The position numbers were made by a program, and so were the translations under genes. Below are positions 1 through 9,865 of a stretch of 43,817 bases of DNA, piece after piece. The DNA is from Chryseobacterium gleum (lineage in GTDB: Bacteria > Bacteroidota > Bacteroidia > Flavobacteriales > Flavobacteriaceae), in the NCBI GenBank assembly GCA_945897915.1, contig CAMDGB010000019.1:1-43817 (forward strand), read 5' to 3'. Below the pieces are notes generated by a model. The model was given only the letters and a program-made list of their open reading frames with translations. It was not told where the DNA came from and did no database searches. Position 1 is the first letter of the stretch, and each line of letters opens with the position of its first letter.

Positions 1-2
1 AA

Positions 3-1706
3 ATGAAAAATAAAATCAAATATTTATATCTTGTTGTATTGGCTTCAGGTTTTGTAGCATGTAGCGACTTATTAGATGAAGTTCCAGTTTCTCAACTATT
101 AACTGAAAATTCATTTAAAACAGAAGCCGATGCCGTTGCTGCAATTGTAGGTGTATATAGTTCGTTGCAATTAGAAGGTGTATATGGAAAAAGCCAAACT
201 CTTTTTTCTACAGATGAACATAATGCTGGATCAAAAGTGCCGCTTTCAGGGCTTAACTTATACAATTTCACTGCAGACAATGTTGAAGTAATTTTACCTA
301 TTTGGAGAGATCATTATAAGGGAATAAATCGTGCTAATCTGTCGATAACAAGAATTCCAGGTATTAATATGGATGTTGTTAAAAGAAATAATCTAGTGGC
401 CGAAGCAAAATTCATTAGGGCGTTATTGTACTTTAATTTAATACGTTACTTTGGTGATGTGCCTTATAAAGATTCAGAAACAACTTCATTTACTAATCTA
501 AATATTCCTAGAACTCCTGTTGCTACTATATATGAAAATATAATTAAAGATCTTGAATATGGCGTGGTACATTTAAAAACAAAAACAGCCCTTTTAGCAG
601 GACATGCTACGCAAGATGCAGCTAAAACTTTATTAGCAAGCGTCTATCTTACAAGAGGTAGTATGGCTAGAAGAAATAATACCGGTAATGGTATAGCAGA
701 TTTTACTTTGGCAAAACTATATTCTGAAGAAGTAATAAATGCAAATAGATATAGGTTGTGTCCTTATTTTCCAGATGCATTTATAGTGCAAAATAAAAAT
801 AATGATGAAATTGTTTTCGATGTACAATTTAAATCACCAGGATTAGGGGTTGGTAATACAATTGGTATAAATATGGGGATTCCTTCAGATGAAGATGGGG
901 TAGATAATTTGATTTCTGGTGGCTCACAAGGAGCTATACGGGCTAATCCTTATCATCAATTTTACTATGATGTTGCTGATAGTATTCGCATGAAATGGAC
1001 TAATGCTAGAATTCTAATAGATGCTGCTACTGGAGGGTACTCTATAGTTAGTGCAATAAGCAATAGTCCTCCGGTATCGGCAGCAAAATTCAGGAGATAT
1101 CCTGTTCGTAGTACTGCTTTCGCACTTCAAACAAATGATTACGATGTGAACTGGCCAATATTTAGATATGCAGAAGTATTATTAATTTATGCTGAGGCAT
1201 TAAATGAAATAAATGGACCAACACAAGAAGCTATTAATGTATTAAATATGCTTAGAAGTAGAGCTAGAAATACTAATATAGGGGGTATTCACAGAGATAT
1301 ATTACCACGTCAATTGAACCTACAAAGTTCTACTGGTTTAGTTAATTTAACTCTTTCAAATCCTTTAGTTTCAACTACAACTGCTTTTAGAAATTATATT
1401 TTCTTAGAACGAAGTAGAGAATTAAGTCAAGAAGGCAAAAGATGGTTTGATTTGGTTCGTTGGGGAACTCTAAAGTCAACTTTGCATGGGCTAAATGCAA
1501 AATATACGGCTAAAATATCAGATCCTCGTCCAGTTGAAGTACCTGCAATAACCAATACTAACTGGACAAAATATTGGAATGGAGCAATTGATGAATGGTA
1601 TTTAATAACTGGTTCGCTTCAAGATTTTCACATGTTACTTCCAATACCAACTAGTGAGAGAATGGCAAATTCATCCATAGGTCCAAATAATCCTGGATAT
1701 AATTAA
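3..1706 (+). CDS. RagB/SusD family nutrient-uptake outer membrane lipoprotein
   Basis: SusD-like proteins are surface lipoproteins that lid a SusC TonB-dependent transporter and bind oligosaccharide before import. The 567-residue protein has a short hydrophobic leader ending in a lipobox with Cys20 (SGFVAC), followed by SDLLDEVP, the usual start of SusD proteins. Helical TPR-like segments (for example AEAKFIRALLYFNLIRYFGD near residues 135-155) and the late blocks RYAEVLLIYAEALNE, FLERSRELSQEGKRWFDLVRWG and LLPIPTSE are family hallmarks. Length is typical. The ATG lies 2 bases inside the window, so the expected susC partner would be just outside. A second lipoprotein follows 15 bases later, probably in the same transcript. 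Family membership is clear; the glycan is not readable from this sequence. Confidence 0.96.
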   Translation: MKNKIKYLYLVVLASGFVACSDLLDEVPVSQLLTENSFKTEADAVAAIVGVYSSLQLEGVYGKSQTLFSTDEHNAGSKVPLSGLNLYNFTADNVEVILPIWRDHYKGINRANLSITRIPGINMDVVKRNNLVAEAKFIRALLYFNLIRYFGDVPYKDSETTSFTNLNIPRTPVATIYENIIKDLEYGVVHLKTKTALLAGHATQDAAKTLLASVYLTRGSMARRNNTGNGIADFTLAKLYSEEVINANRYRLCPYFPDAFIVQNKNNDEIVFDVQFKSPGLGVGNTIGINMGIPSDEDGVDNLISGGSQGAIRANPYHQFYYDVADSIRMKWTNARILIDAATGGYSIVSAISNSPPVSAAKFRRYPVRSTAFALQTNDYDVNWPIFRYAEVLLIYAEALNEINGPTQEAINVLNMLRSRARNTNIGGIHRDILPRQLNLQSSTGLVNLTLSNPLVSTTTAFRNYIFLERSRELSQEGKRWFDLVRWGTLKSTLHGLNAKYTAKISDPRPVEVPAITNTNWTKYWNGAIDEWYLITGSLQDFHMLLPIPTSERMANSSIGPNNPGYN

Positions 1707-1721
1707 TTTAAATAAATTGAT

Positions 1722-2492
1722 ATGAAAAACAAATATTCAATAAGTACTTTAAAGCTTTTAACAATTTTGTTTTTATTCGCTTCATGTGAGAAAGATGAAA
1801 TAGATACCTGGGTAAGTATAGAAGCTGATAAAACAACAGTAGCTATTAATGAAACTGTAACATTTAAAATGTCTGGTAATGCCGAAACGTATGTGGTTTA
1901 TACCGGTGACATTGAAATCAAACAAATCACTGCAACCACTGTACAGCTAATTCCACACATTTTTGCCAACAGTTATTTAGTGATTACTGGAGGAAAAAAA
2001 GTTGATCAAGAGGATTATGTGCTAACACAAGCCAAGTTAGATCTTTGGATCCCTATTTTGACTGCTGAAATTGCAACTTATAATATCATACATCCCACTT
2101 CACCACTTAATGCCGATGCTATTATTGCTGGCTTAGGGAGTTTAGTGGACAAATCGTATTATAAAGATACAGCAGCAATTAAAATTAGAGAGTTAATGCC
2201 AACACTCAAAACTTTTATTGCTTGCCAAAACCTAGTAGTTACTTATTTTACAAATTTAAGTGTATTATTAACTCCACCAGGTGGATTTTCTACTGGTGTA
2301 GCTATAAATAGATTTAATTTAACTTATTCCTATAAATTTACTACCCCTGGAACCTATGTAGTAACATTATTAGGAACCAGATTAAGCGATAAAATTTATT
2401 CAGGTTCTGGTTATATTTATAATAGCACTGCATCAGCTAGTGAATATAATTTTGGAAGAAATACAGCTACAGTAACTATTGTAGTTCAATAA
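1722..2492 (+). CDS. SusE-position surface lipoprotein with split PKD/Ig-like fold
   Basis: This 256-residue protein has a lipoprotein signal with Cys22 (FLFASC) followed by an acidic stretch, as in surface-exposed Bacteroidota lipoproteins. Residues about 30-66 look like the first strands of a PKD/Ig-like domain (IEADKTTVAINETVTFKMSG). Residues about 200-256 look like its closing strands (YKFTTPGTYVVTLLGTR, then TATVTIVVQ). Between them lies a mostly helical stretch of roughly 100 residues. It directly follows the SusD gene, the place where SusE/SusF or other surface glycan-binding proteins are encoded, so a glycan-binding role is inferred from position. No catalytic motif is visible. A strong terminator follows, closing the plus-strand operon. 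Confidence 0.8.
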   Translation: MKNKYSISTLKLLTILFLFASCEKDEIDTWVSIEADKTTVAINETVTFKMSGNAETYVVYTGDIEIKQITATTVQLIPHIFANSYLVITGGKKVDQEDYVLTQAKLDLWIPILTAEIATYNIIHPTSPLNADAIIAGLGSLVDKSYYKDTAAIKIRELMPTLKTFIACQNLVVTYFTNLSVLLTPPGGFSTGVAINRFNLTYSYKFTTPGTYVVTLLGTRLSDKIYSGSGYIYNSTASASEYNFGRNTATVTIVVQ

Positions 2493-2514
2493 ATTTAATG
2501 CTAAGATAATTTTT

Positions 2515-2544
2515 AAAAAAACCTGTCAATGACAGGTTTTTTTT
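2515..2544 (+). terminator. Rho-independent terminator after the SusD/lipoprotein operon
   Basis: A 13-base arm (2515-2527, ending ACCTGTC) pairs with 2531-2543 around an AAT loop and runs into eight T residues. It lies 22 bases after the lipoprotein stop codon. The A-tract on the other side means it could also stop transcription from the minus strand. Confidence 0.88.
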
Positions 2545-2703
2545 ATAAAATGTAATTATTATAAAAAAAGTATTGTCTTTATAATAGATACACTAAAAAT
2601 CTCAGACAAGCAATAAAGGAAGTCTAAGTTATTAGAGATTATGTTGGGTTTCCGATAATATTAAAAGTAGAGTACTTTTCGCTACTATACACCTTGAAAA
2701 AAA

Positions 2704-5700
2704 CTAGCTAGTTATGTTCTTTATTTTGTGTTTTAATATATAATCTGAAGGCGACATTTTGTAATGAGATTTGAACCACTTTGAAAAGTATTGTGGATTT
2801 GAATGACCTATAGCATATGCAATCTCAGATATATTCAAATCAGATTCTAGTAAAAGTTTGGTAGCTCTTTTCAATCGGACCGAATCAATAAATTCTTTCC
2901 CAGTAGTACCAGTAATTATCTTAACTTTTCTAAAAAAAGTCGAACGGCTCATTGAAAATTCATCTGCTATATTAATAATATTTAAATTATCCTCTTCTAT
3001 GTTATCATTAACATATTTGAGTAGTTTTTCAATAAATTCTTTATCCTTACTATTTGTAGTTAAGTCACCTGCATCCTCGTATTTATTGGTCAAAAATAGA
3101 TTTTTAAATTTGTTTCTAGATTCTATTATATTTTTAATAGTAAGATTTAATATTTTAATATTAAAAGGTTTAGGAACAAAGTAATCTGCCCCAGATTTAA
3201 CACCTTCAAATTGAGTATTCATATCGCCCTGAGCTGTTAAAAGAATTATCGGGATATGCGAAGTTTTTATATCGCTTTTAAGGGCCTCACAAAGCTCAAT
3301 ACCATTCATTATAGGCATTACCAAGTCACTTATAATTAAATCAGGTTGAAATTTATTTGCCATTTCAACACCTATTTGCCCATTATAAGCTGTATAAATG
3401 TTGTAATTACCCATGAAGTAATCGGCCATATTTTCAATTAAATCTTTATTATCATCTACAAATAAAATAGTAGGTTTTTCTTCATTGAAATCTGTATTTT
3501 TAATTACTAATTCATTATTGACAACTTCATTGTCTTGATCATAATCAGCAATACTTAGAGCTCTGGGTATATCATTGTCCCAAAGGAATTTATCTGATTT
3601 TTCTTCATCAGAGTAAGCGTTTTCATCCAAAGGTAAATTCAATGTAAAAGTAGTTCCAATATTCATTTCACTTCTAACTGAAATAGTTCCTTTATGAAGT
3701 TCAATCATTGATTTTGTCAAAGATAAACCTATTCCAAATCCATTAACATATCGGTCCATATTACCACCGTGATGGTAAAATCTATTGAATATTTTAGAAA
3801 TATAATTAGGATCAATTCCTGAGCCATTATCAATGATATCAATTATTAAAAATCCTTCATCCGAAGAAGGGAATGCTCTAATAATTATTCTACCCCCATT
3901 ATTGGTATGTTTAATGGCATTGGAAACTAAATTATACATTATTTTACCAAGAGCATTTTTATCAAACCAAACAAATAATTCAGGTTCTAAGGAATCAATT
4001 GAAATTTTAATTTCTTTAGACTTTGCTAAAGACTTGAAAATAACTTTGATGTTTTTTAAAAACGAAATCATATCGTTTTTCTGAACTTTTAATTGGTAAT
4101 TACCAGTCTCCATTTTGTGAATCGCCAATAACTCATTGGTCAATTCCAAAAGATTATTTACATGTTTATCAATAGTTAATGCTTCTTTTTCTTGTTTTGG
4201 ATTAAGCTTAAAATTAGAAATCAATTTTTCAATTGAACATAAAATTAGGGTTAGTGGGGTTCTGATTTCATGAGAAATATTGATAAAGAATTCCAATTTT
4301 GATTTATTGATTTTCTCCATCTGCTCATGATATTGTTTTTCTAATTGCTCTTTATTTTTTTTCTCAAGTCGTTTTTTTGTAATTGATGAGATTAATTTGA
4401 TTAAAAAATAAAGCACTATTAAATAGAGAGAAAATGCCGGAAATGTTAACCAAAATAAAGGTTTAATTTCTATTAATAAAGAGGTGTATTTAGATTTAGA
4501 TTCCCATCCCCCATCTTCATTAAATACTTTAATTTTAAATGTATAACTTCCTGGAGGTAAATTTTTATAATTCACTTCATGAGTATTAGCTGATGCTGTC
4601 AACCAAGTTTCATCAAATCCTTCCAGAACATAGGCGTATTTACAATTTTTTTGATTGTAGTAATTTGGAGATAGAAAGTTAATTTTTATATTATTTTCGA
4701 AATGAGTAAGTGTGAGATTATAAGAATCATTTTTAAGTATTCTATCATTTATATTTATACCATTAATTATTATTTCACTAATATTTACAGGTTCGTTGTA
4801 ATTGTTATGTTTTGATTTATTAGGAAAAAAAGTTGAAATACCATCAATACCCCCAAAATATAATAACCCACTTGAGTCGGAATAAGAGGAGTGTTCTGTA
4901 AATTCATAGTTTTGAATACCGTCGTTTACATCATAAATTGTTGTCTTATACGATTTGTTTAATTTAACTAATCCCCTATTTGTGCCAACCCATATATTTT
5001 CTTGCTTATCGTTTTCGATGGATTGAATTAAATTGCTAGGAAGTCCTTCCCGGATTGTGAATTTTTTTATTTTTGAGGCTGCTCCATCTTTATTTAATTT
5101 AATTTGAAACAACCCGTTTTTTGTACCCACCCAACAATTGTTTTTGTTATCCAAAAGTATATCACATATATAGTCATTATTATCCAGACTATTTGGGTTT
5201 TGGTTATAATGAGAAAAGTTGTTTATAGTGAAATCATTATTTAATTTAGCTACAACAAGTCCTTTAGTTTGTGTTCCAATCCACAAAAAATTGTGAATGG
5301 GATCATACTTAACTATTCGTACGAAATTTATAGAATTTAGAGAGGATGGAATTAAATTTTTATAGCTAACTTCGTTAACTATATTAAAATCATTTGTTAG
5401 TGAAAAACTAATAAGATTATTGTCAGTTCCTAGCCAATAATGATTCTTAACATTCGCAATTGAAAAAACAATTGGATTAGTTTTATTTTTCGTAATAAGC
5501 TTTTTAGTGATATAATTATTTTTGGTAAATGTGACTAGATATAATCCGTCTGAGGTAGCTACTAGAATGTGTTGTTTGTCGATTTTGGATAATGCAAAGA
5601 TCGATTTTCCATTAAGTATTGACTTCACAATTTTTTGATTGGTCGTGTCATAAATAAAAAGCCCTTCAAATAAAGTACCTACCCACAAATTATTAAAGTC

Positions 5701-6837
5701 ATCTTTAATAATTGATCTTGTATTACTAATTATTGAGTTGCTTTTATTATCTTTAATATGATAATTTTTAAATTTTAGTCCAGAATTATTTTGAAAAAAC
5801 ACACCATTTCCTAATGATCCAATCCAAAGGGTTTTATCTCGAGAAATAAAAATACTTTTAATTTTTCTTGTAGGTAAATCAATTGCGGTAATAGTTGCAG
5901 AGGAAAAATCATTTTTCTTTAGGGCTTCTTTATTTATTTTAATAGCCCCGTTAGCACGTGAAGTAACAATAAGATTGTTTTGATGATCTTGAATGATGTT
6001 TGCTATTCTAGAAAAATTGATGGCAGAATCCTTTTTTGGATAAATTTTAGTTGCTAAATAGTTTCCTTTATCTTGTTTTAAATGAAATAAACCATGGTTT
6101 TGTGTACCTATCCAGGTATTTGAAAAATTATCTTGAAAAAAAGCAGATATAGTTACATCAGCAGACTGTCCTATACGGATTTTAGCTAAAATAATTATTT
6201 GATTACTACTGATTTTAGTTAAAACAACTTGATTTTTATTAGTTAACCAATAGTTTCCATTTTTATCTTTTTTATGAATTTTTAAAGATTCAAGGTCTAA
6301 ACTAGAAGGAATTTTATATCGAATACTCTTTTCGCAAATTGATTTTGTGTTTTCCTCCGTAAAAAGTTCTTTTCCCGAATTGATACTCCAAAGTCCATTT
6401 TGACTAGTGAACATAATTTTACCATCAATTAATTTAATGGATTGTATATTTTGACCAAAAAGACTGTTTTTAGAGTTGTATTTTTTTAAATTATAAAATT
6501 TATGTGTAATTGGATTATAAACAGTAAGGCCTTGTTCTGTAGCAATCCAAATATTACCGGCCAGATCCTGTGTAATTGAATTTATAGTATTATCTGAAAT
6601 ATTATTGAAAGAATTTGACGCATAAAAGGACTTAATATTTATGCCATCATAGCGGTTTAATCCATAGTGAGTTCCAAACCACATATATCCATCTCTATCT
6701 TGAAATATTGTTGTAATGCCATTTTGCGACAAACCTTGCTTATTATCAATATTTTTAAAAAAAACATTGTTACTCTGAATACCATATGAATATACATAAA
6801 AAAATGATATAATTAGTACTGTTAGAATTCTTTGCAT
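2704..6837 (-). CDS. Hybrid two-component system regulator (sensor kinase-receiver-AraC)
   Basis: HTCS proteins sense glycan breakdown products in the periplasm and activate polysaccharide utilization genes. The 1377-residue chain has, in order: a signal peptide or first membrane segment; about 14 two-component-regulator propeller repeats (motifs such as DGYMWFGTHYGLNRYDG and NIWIATEQGLTVYN) up to about residue 660; a Y_Y_Y domain (KYAYVLEGFDETW, then YKNLPPGSYTFKIKVFN) to about 785; a transmembrane helix about 794-817; a histidine kinase with His856 (ISHEIRTP) and ATPase boxes NLVSNAIKHT and GFGIGLSLTK; a receiver with Asp1171 (IISDLVMP); and a C-terminal AraC-type HTH. All key residues are present. 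It lies between the SusD pair and the sulfatase operon and is their likely regulator. Confidence 0.97.
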   Translation of the reverse strand: MQRILTVLIISFFYVYSYGIQSNNVFFKNIDNKQGLSQNGITTIFQDRDGYMWFGTHYGLNRYDGINIKSFYASNSFNNISDNTINSITQDLAGNIWIATEQGLTVYNPITHKFYNLKKYNSKNSLFGQNIQSIKLIDGKIMFTSQNGLWSINSGKELFTEENTKSICEKSIRYKIPSSLDLESLKIHKKDKNGNYWLTNKNQVVLTKISSNQIIILAKIRIGQSADVTISAFFQDNFSNTWIGTQNHGLFHLKQDKGNYLATKIYPKKDSAINFSRIANIIQDHQNNLIVTSRANGAIKINKEALKKNDFSSATITAIDLPTRKIKSIFISRDKTLWIGSLGNGVFFQNNSGLKFKNYHIKDNKSNSIISNTRSIIKDDFNNLWVGTLFEGLFIYDTTNQKIVKSILNGKSIFALSKIDKQHILVATSDGLYLVTFTKNNYITKKLITKNKTNPIVFSIANVKNHYWLGTDNNLISFSLTNDFNIVNEVSYKNLIPSSLNSINFVRIVKYDPIHNFLWIGTQTKGLVVAKLNNDFTINNFSHYNQNPNSLDNNDYICDILLDNKNNCWVGTKNGLFQIKLNKDGAASKIKKFTIREGLPSNLIQSIENDKQENIWVGTNRGLVKLNKSYKTTIYDVNDGIQNYEFTEHSSYSDSSGLLYFGGIDGISTFFPNKSKHNNYNEPVNISEIIINGININDRILKNDSYNLTLTHFENNIKINFLSPNYYNQKNCKYAYVLEGFDETWLTASANTHEVNYKNLPPGSYTFKIKVFNEDGGWESKSKYTSLLIEIKPLFWLTFPAFSLYLIVLYFLIKLISSITKKRLEKKNKEQLEKQYHEQMEKINKSKLEFFINISHEIRTPLTLILCSIEKLISNFKLNPKQEKEALTIDKHVNNLLELTNELLAIHKMETGNYQLKVQKNDMISFLKNIKVIFKSLAKSKEIKISIDSLEPELFVWFDKNALGKIMYNLVSNAIKHTNNGGRIIIRAFPSSDEGFLIIDIIDNGSGIDPNYISKIFNRFYHHGGNMDRYVNGFGIGLSLTKSMIELHKGTISVRSEMNIGTTFTLNLPLDENAYSDEEKSDKFLWDNDIPRALSIADYDQDNEVVNNELVIKNTDFNEEKPTILFVDDNKDLIENMADYFMGNYNIYTAYNGQIGVEMANKFQPDLIISDLVMPIMNGIELCEALKSDIKTSHIPIILLTAQGDMNTQFEGVKSGADYFVPKPFNIKILNLTIKNIIESRNKFKNLFLTNKYEDAGDLTTNSKDKEFIEKLLKYVNDNIEEDNLNIINIADEFSMSRSTFFRKVKIITGTTGKEFIDSVRLKRATKLLLESDLNISEIAYAIGHSNPQYFSKWFKSHYKMSPSDYILKHKIKNITS

Positions 6838-7172
6838 TATTTGTTTGTATTTGTTGTATAGTATATTTAAAACTAAAAATCAGTCTCTAAATTAGAGCAA
6901 TTAGTTAATAATTCAAAGATAAATGTTTTTTTGATTTGTTGTTAATATTATTAATTTGAATTTAAGTTAATGGACTTTGAAAGTGATATTGCAATTCTTT
7001 ATTAATATTTACTTCAAATACCTTTATAATGGAATTTTTTTATTACTTATACTTTCAGTGTTTAATATGTTGAAATGAAAAGCATCACTAATAAAATTCT
7101 GTAAGCTAAAAACGAAAGAGAGATTTTTTATTTATTGATTATAGCCAAGAATGTAAAATTAGCCCTATTTTA
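6838..7172. other. 335-base intergenic region upstream of the HTCS gene
   Basis: There is no convincing coding frame. It carries the leader and promoter of the regulator (a -7 element at 6914-6921 on the minus strand) and a perfect 13-base palindrome CTCTAAATTAGAG at 6885-6897, between that element and the start codon. The right half, downstream of the epimerase gene, is AT-rich with no clear terminator hairpin. Confidence 0.6.
6914..6921 (-). promoter_or_regulatory. Bacteroidota-type -7 element for the HTCS gene
   Basis: On the minus strand this reads TATCTTTG, an exact match to TAnnTTTG. It would place the transcript start about 70 bases before the ATG. No TTG -33 box is found at 17-23 bases upstream, so a weak or activator-dependent promoter is possible. 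Confidence 0.5.
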
Positions 7173-8321
7173 TTACTTTAGGCAAGAAAAACTGAAAATA
7201 GTGTAGGTCTCATATTTTTCACCAGGTTTGAGAAGAAGCGTTGGAAAAGATTTTTGATTTGGAGTATTATAGTCTTGGGTTTCTAGGGCAAACGATTCTC
7301 TGAAATTAAATGGTTTTTCCATTTTTCCAACATCGGTTCCTTTAAAAAAATTGGCACTAAAAAAATGTACCCCCAAATTATTGGTCAAAACTTCTAATTT
7401 GCGACCGCTTTTTGGATCGACAACAGTTGCAGCTAAAACAATTTTAGCACTTTGTTTTTTCTTTAAGACATAACTTTGATCGTAACCGCCAGCTATTTTT
7501 AACTGTTCATTAGTGTTTTCTAAAATGATGTCTTTACCAATGGATTTTCCTTTTCTAAAATCAAAAGGGGATCCTGCAGCTTTTAGAATCTCTCCTGTTT
7601 TAATTTTGTCGGGATTCACGGCGCAAAAATAATTGGATGGAATCGTTAGAATATGGTCTAAAATAGATCCATTGCCTTCGCCAGAAAGATTAAAAAAAGC
7701 GTGATTGGTCAAATTTACAATAGTTGTTTTATCGGTTGTAGCTAATAATTTCAAGCTCAATTCATTATTTGAAGTCAACTGATACGTTGCTTCTACTTTT
7801 AGAGTCCCAGGATATCCCATTTCTCCATCAACAGAAATATAAGACAATACAAGGATACTATCTGTAACCGTTTTCACATCCCATACTTGATTATGAAACC
7901 CTTTTAATCCTCCATGTTGGTGATTGGCACCATTATTTATAGGAAGAGAATGTATTTTTCCGTCTAGTTCAAAAGTTCCTTTAGCAATCCTTCCGATTAC
8001 CCTACCAACGATAGCGCCGTGATACACGCCAGTTGCCTTTAAGTAATCGTCAATACTTTTGAAGCCCAGAACTACATCGGCCTTTTGACCGTTTTTGTCT
8101 GGAGCGCATAAACTAACAATACGGCCGCCATAATTAGTGATGGCGGCCGTTAGATTTCCATTTTTAAGAAAAAACAAACCCAATTGTTTTCCATCAATTA
8201 CCTTGTTGAAGTTTTCTGGATTAAGGGTAGCGCATTCGCTATTGTTTATGTTACTTTGACTAAGAACTTTCGAACAAATGAATAACGTAATTAGTACTAA
8301 AAAAATAGATTTTTTCTTCAT
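7173..8321 (-). CDS. galM: Secreted aldose 1-epimerase (galactose mutarotase)
   Basis: This enzyme interconverts alpha and beta anomers of galactose or glucose, preparing freed sugars for uptake and metabolism. The 382-residue protein starts with a cleavable signal peptide (to about residue 22, ending VLSQ), so it acts in the periplasm. Family motifs are intact: NHQHGG (His136), TNHAFFNLSG (His207, the usual acid) and the late ALETQ (Glu347, the usual base). The start is 2 bases after the stop of the upstream sulfatase gene, so it is the last gene of the six-gene operon. Its presence suggests that galactose or glucose is released from the polysaccharide; the specific sugar is inferred. Confidence 0.94.
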   Translation of the reverse strand: MKKKSIFLVLITLFICSKVLSQSNINNSECATLNPENFNKVIDGKQLGLFFLKNGNLTAAITNYGGRIVSLCAPDKNGQKADVVLGFKSIDDYLKATGVYHGAIVGRVIGRIAKGTFELDGKIHSLPINNGANHQHGGLKGFHNQVWDVKTVTDSILVLSYISVDGEMGYPGTLKVEATYQLTSNNELSLKLLATTDKTTIVNLTNHAFFNLSGEGNGSILDHILTIPSNYFCAVNPDKIKTGEILKAAGSPFDFRKGKSIGKDIILENTNEQLKIAGGYDQSYVLKKKQSAKIVLAATVVDPKSGRKLEVLTNNLGVHFFSANFFKGTDVGKMEKPFNFRESFALETQDYNTPNQKSFPTLLLKPGEKYETYTIFSFSCLK

Positions 8322-8323
8322 TT

Positions 8324-9862
8324 TTATTTCAATTCTATTTTTTCTACGTTATTGTAGCTATTGCCTCGAATCAATTCGAAATTTTTTATCAATTCTTTCA
8401 ACTTTTTGGGTTGAGTTTTGGCAAGATTATTTTTTTGACCAATATCTTTTTTTAAATTATACAATTGAAACTCTTTATCATTTCCCATTTCAATATTAAC
8501 TTCTTCCAGAATTGGATCGCCAGAATAAGGCGGAATCATTATCCAATCGCCTTGACGAAAGGCCGTTTTAGTGTTGGCTTCAATAACCAAGTTCGTTCTT
8601 CCTTTGTTGCTTTTACCCGTAAAAACATCTAAAAGTTCCCGACTGTCTGTACTTTTTACATCAACATTAACCAACTTGGCTATGGATTCCAATAAATCGA
8701 TTTGGCACACCAATGCATCTGAAACTAAAGGCTTAATCTGTCCTTTCCAATAGGTAAAAAATGGCACTCGTGTACCTGCTTCCAATAAACTGTATTTTCC
8801 GCCACGCAATGGACCGTTTGGTTTATGATTGCCGAGTTTCTCCACAGCATCATCATAATAGCCATCATTCAATACGGGACCATTATCGCTTGAAAACATA
8901 ATTAAAGTATTGTCTAAAACCCCTTCTTCTTTTAAAGTTTTTATGATTTCGCCCACGCAATAATCTGCTTCCAAAATAACATCTCCACGAGGTCCCATGC
9001 CTGATTTTCCAACAAATCTAGGGTTAGGAGTACGAGGTACGTGTGGCTGATTTAAAGCATAATATAAAAAAAACGGATTCTCTTTATGGCTTTTTACATA
9101 GTCTTGTGCTTTGGCCAAGAAATGATCTGCTAAATCAACATCACTCCAGTTGGCACTGGCTCCACCAGAAACATAACCAATTCTAGGAATACCGTTTACA
9201 ATCGAACTGTTGTGACCATGATGCCATTTCATTGAAAGCAATTCAGGATTTTCTTTCCCTGTGGGTTGACCGGGGAAATTTTTATCATAATTTACCAAAA
9301 TGGGATCCTTGATATCTAAATTAACTACTTTACCATTATCGATATAAATAGTAGGAACTCTATCTTGCGTGGCGGCCATAATATAAGAATAATCAAAACC
9401 TACATTATTAGGACCTGCATCTAATTGTTGATTCCAATCTACAATTCCTGTTCCTAAACCCAAATGCCACTTGCCCACAACGGCAGTTTGGTATCCTTTT
9501 TCTTTTAACATTTTAGGAATGGTTAGTTGCTCTTTACCTATCAATAAAGGAGCAGATCCCGGAAGTATTTTGGCGTCTTTATTTCTCCATGGATAAACTC
9601 CGGTGAGCAGACCATACCGACTTGGGGTACAAGTTGCCGATGTGGCATATCCATTAGTAAATCGAACTCCTCCATTAGCTAAAGCATCAATATTGGGCGT
9701 TTTTATTGCGGTTGCTCCATAACAACTTAAATCTCCATATCCTAAATCGTCTAAATAGATGAAAACAATATTCGGTTTTACTGATTTATTATTTGTTTGA
9801 CTGCTGCTTTTTAAACTTATGGTTAAAGCTAAAAAGCTTAAAACAATATATTTGATTTCCAT
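8324..9862 (-). CDS. Secreted S1-family sulfatase (CTPSR)
   Basis: Type I sulfatases remove sulfate esters using a formylglycine made from Cys in CxPSR. The 512-residue protein has a signal peptide (to about residue 21), the metal ligands in DDLGYGD (Asp38, Asp39), Cys78 in CTPSR, GKWHLG in the middle, and SSDNGP as the second metal site. Length and motif order are normal. Near-N-terminal sequence with NKDAKILPGSAPLL resembles polysaccharide sulfatases of marine and gut Bacteroidota. It sits 3 bases after the preceding sulfatase gene and 2 bases before galM, so all three are co-transcribed. An FGE-type maturase is required but is not encoded in this window. The sulfated position it attacks cannot be told from sequence alone. 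Confidence 0.95.
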   Translation of the reverse strand: MEIKYIVLSFLALTISLKSSSQTNNKSVKPNIVFIYLDDLGYGDLSCYGATAIKTPNIDALANGGVRFTNGYATSATCTPSRYGLLTGVYPWRNKDAKILPGSAPLLIGKEQLTIPKMLKEKGYQTAVVGKWHLGLGTGIVDWNQQLDAGPNNVGFDYSYIMAATQDRVPTIYIDNGKVVNLDIKDPILVNYDKNFPGQPTGKENPELLSMKWHHGHNSSIVNGIPRIGYVSGGASANWSDVDLADHFLAKAQDYVKSHKENPFFLYYALNQPHVPRTPNPRFVGKSGMGPRGDVILEADYCVGEIIKTLKEEGVLDNTLIMFSSDNGPVLNDGYYDDAVEKLGNHKPNGPLRGGKYSLLEAGTRVPFFTYWKGQIKPLVSDALVCQIDLLESIAKLVNVDVKSTDSRELLDVFTGKSNKGRTNLVIEANTKTAFRQGDWIMIPPYSGDPILEEVNIEMGNDKEFQLYNLKKDIGQKNNLAKTQPKKLKELIKNFELIRGNSYNNVEKIELK

Positions 9863-9865
9863 TGG

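Noticed and set aside
2545..2703. Possible small gene or RNA between the lipoprotein operon and the HTCS gene
   Set aside because: No open frame of useful length, no promoter and no stable hairpin apart from the terminator at its left.
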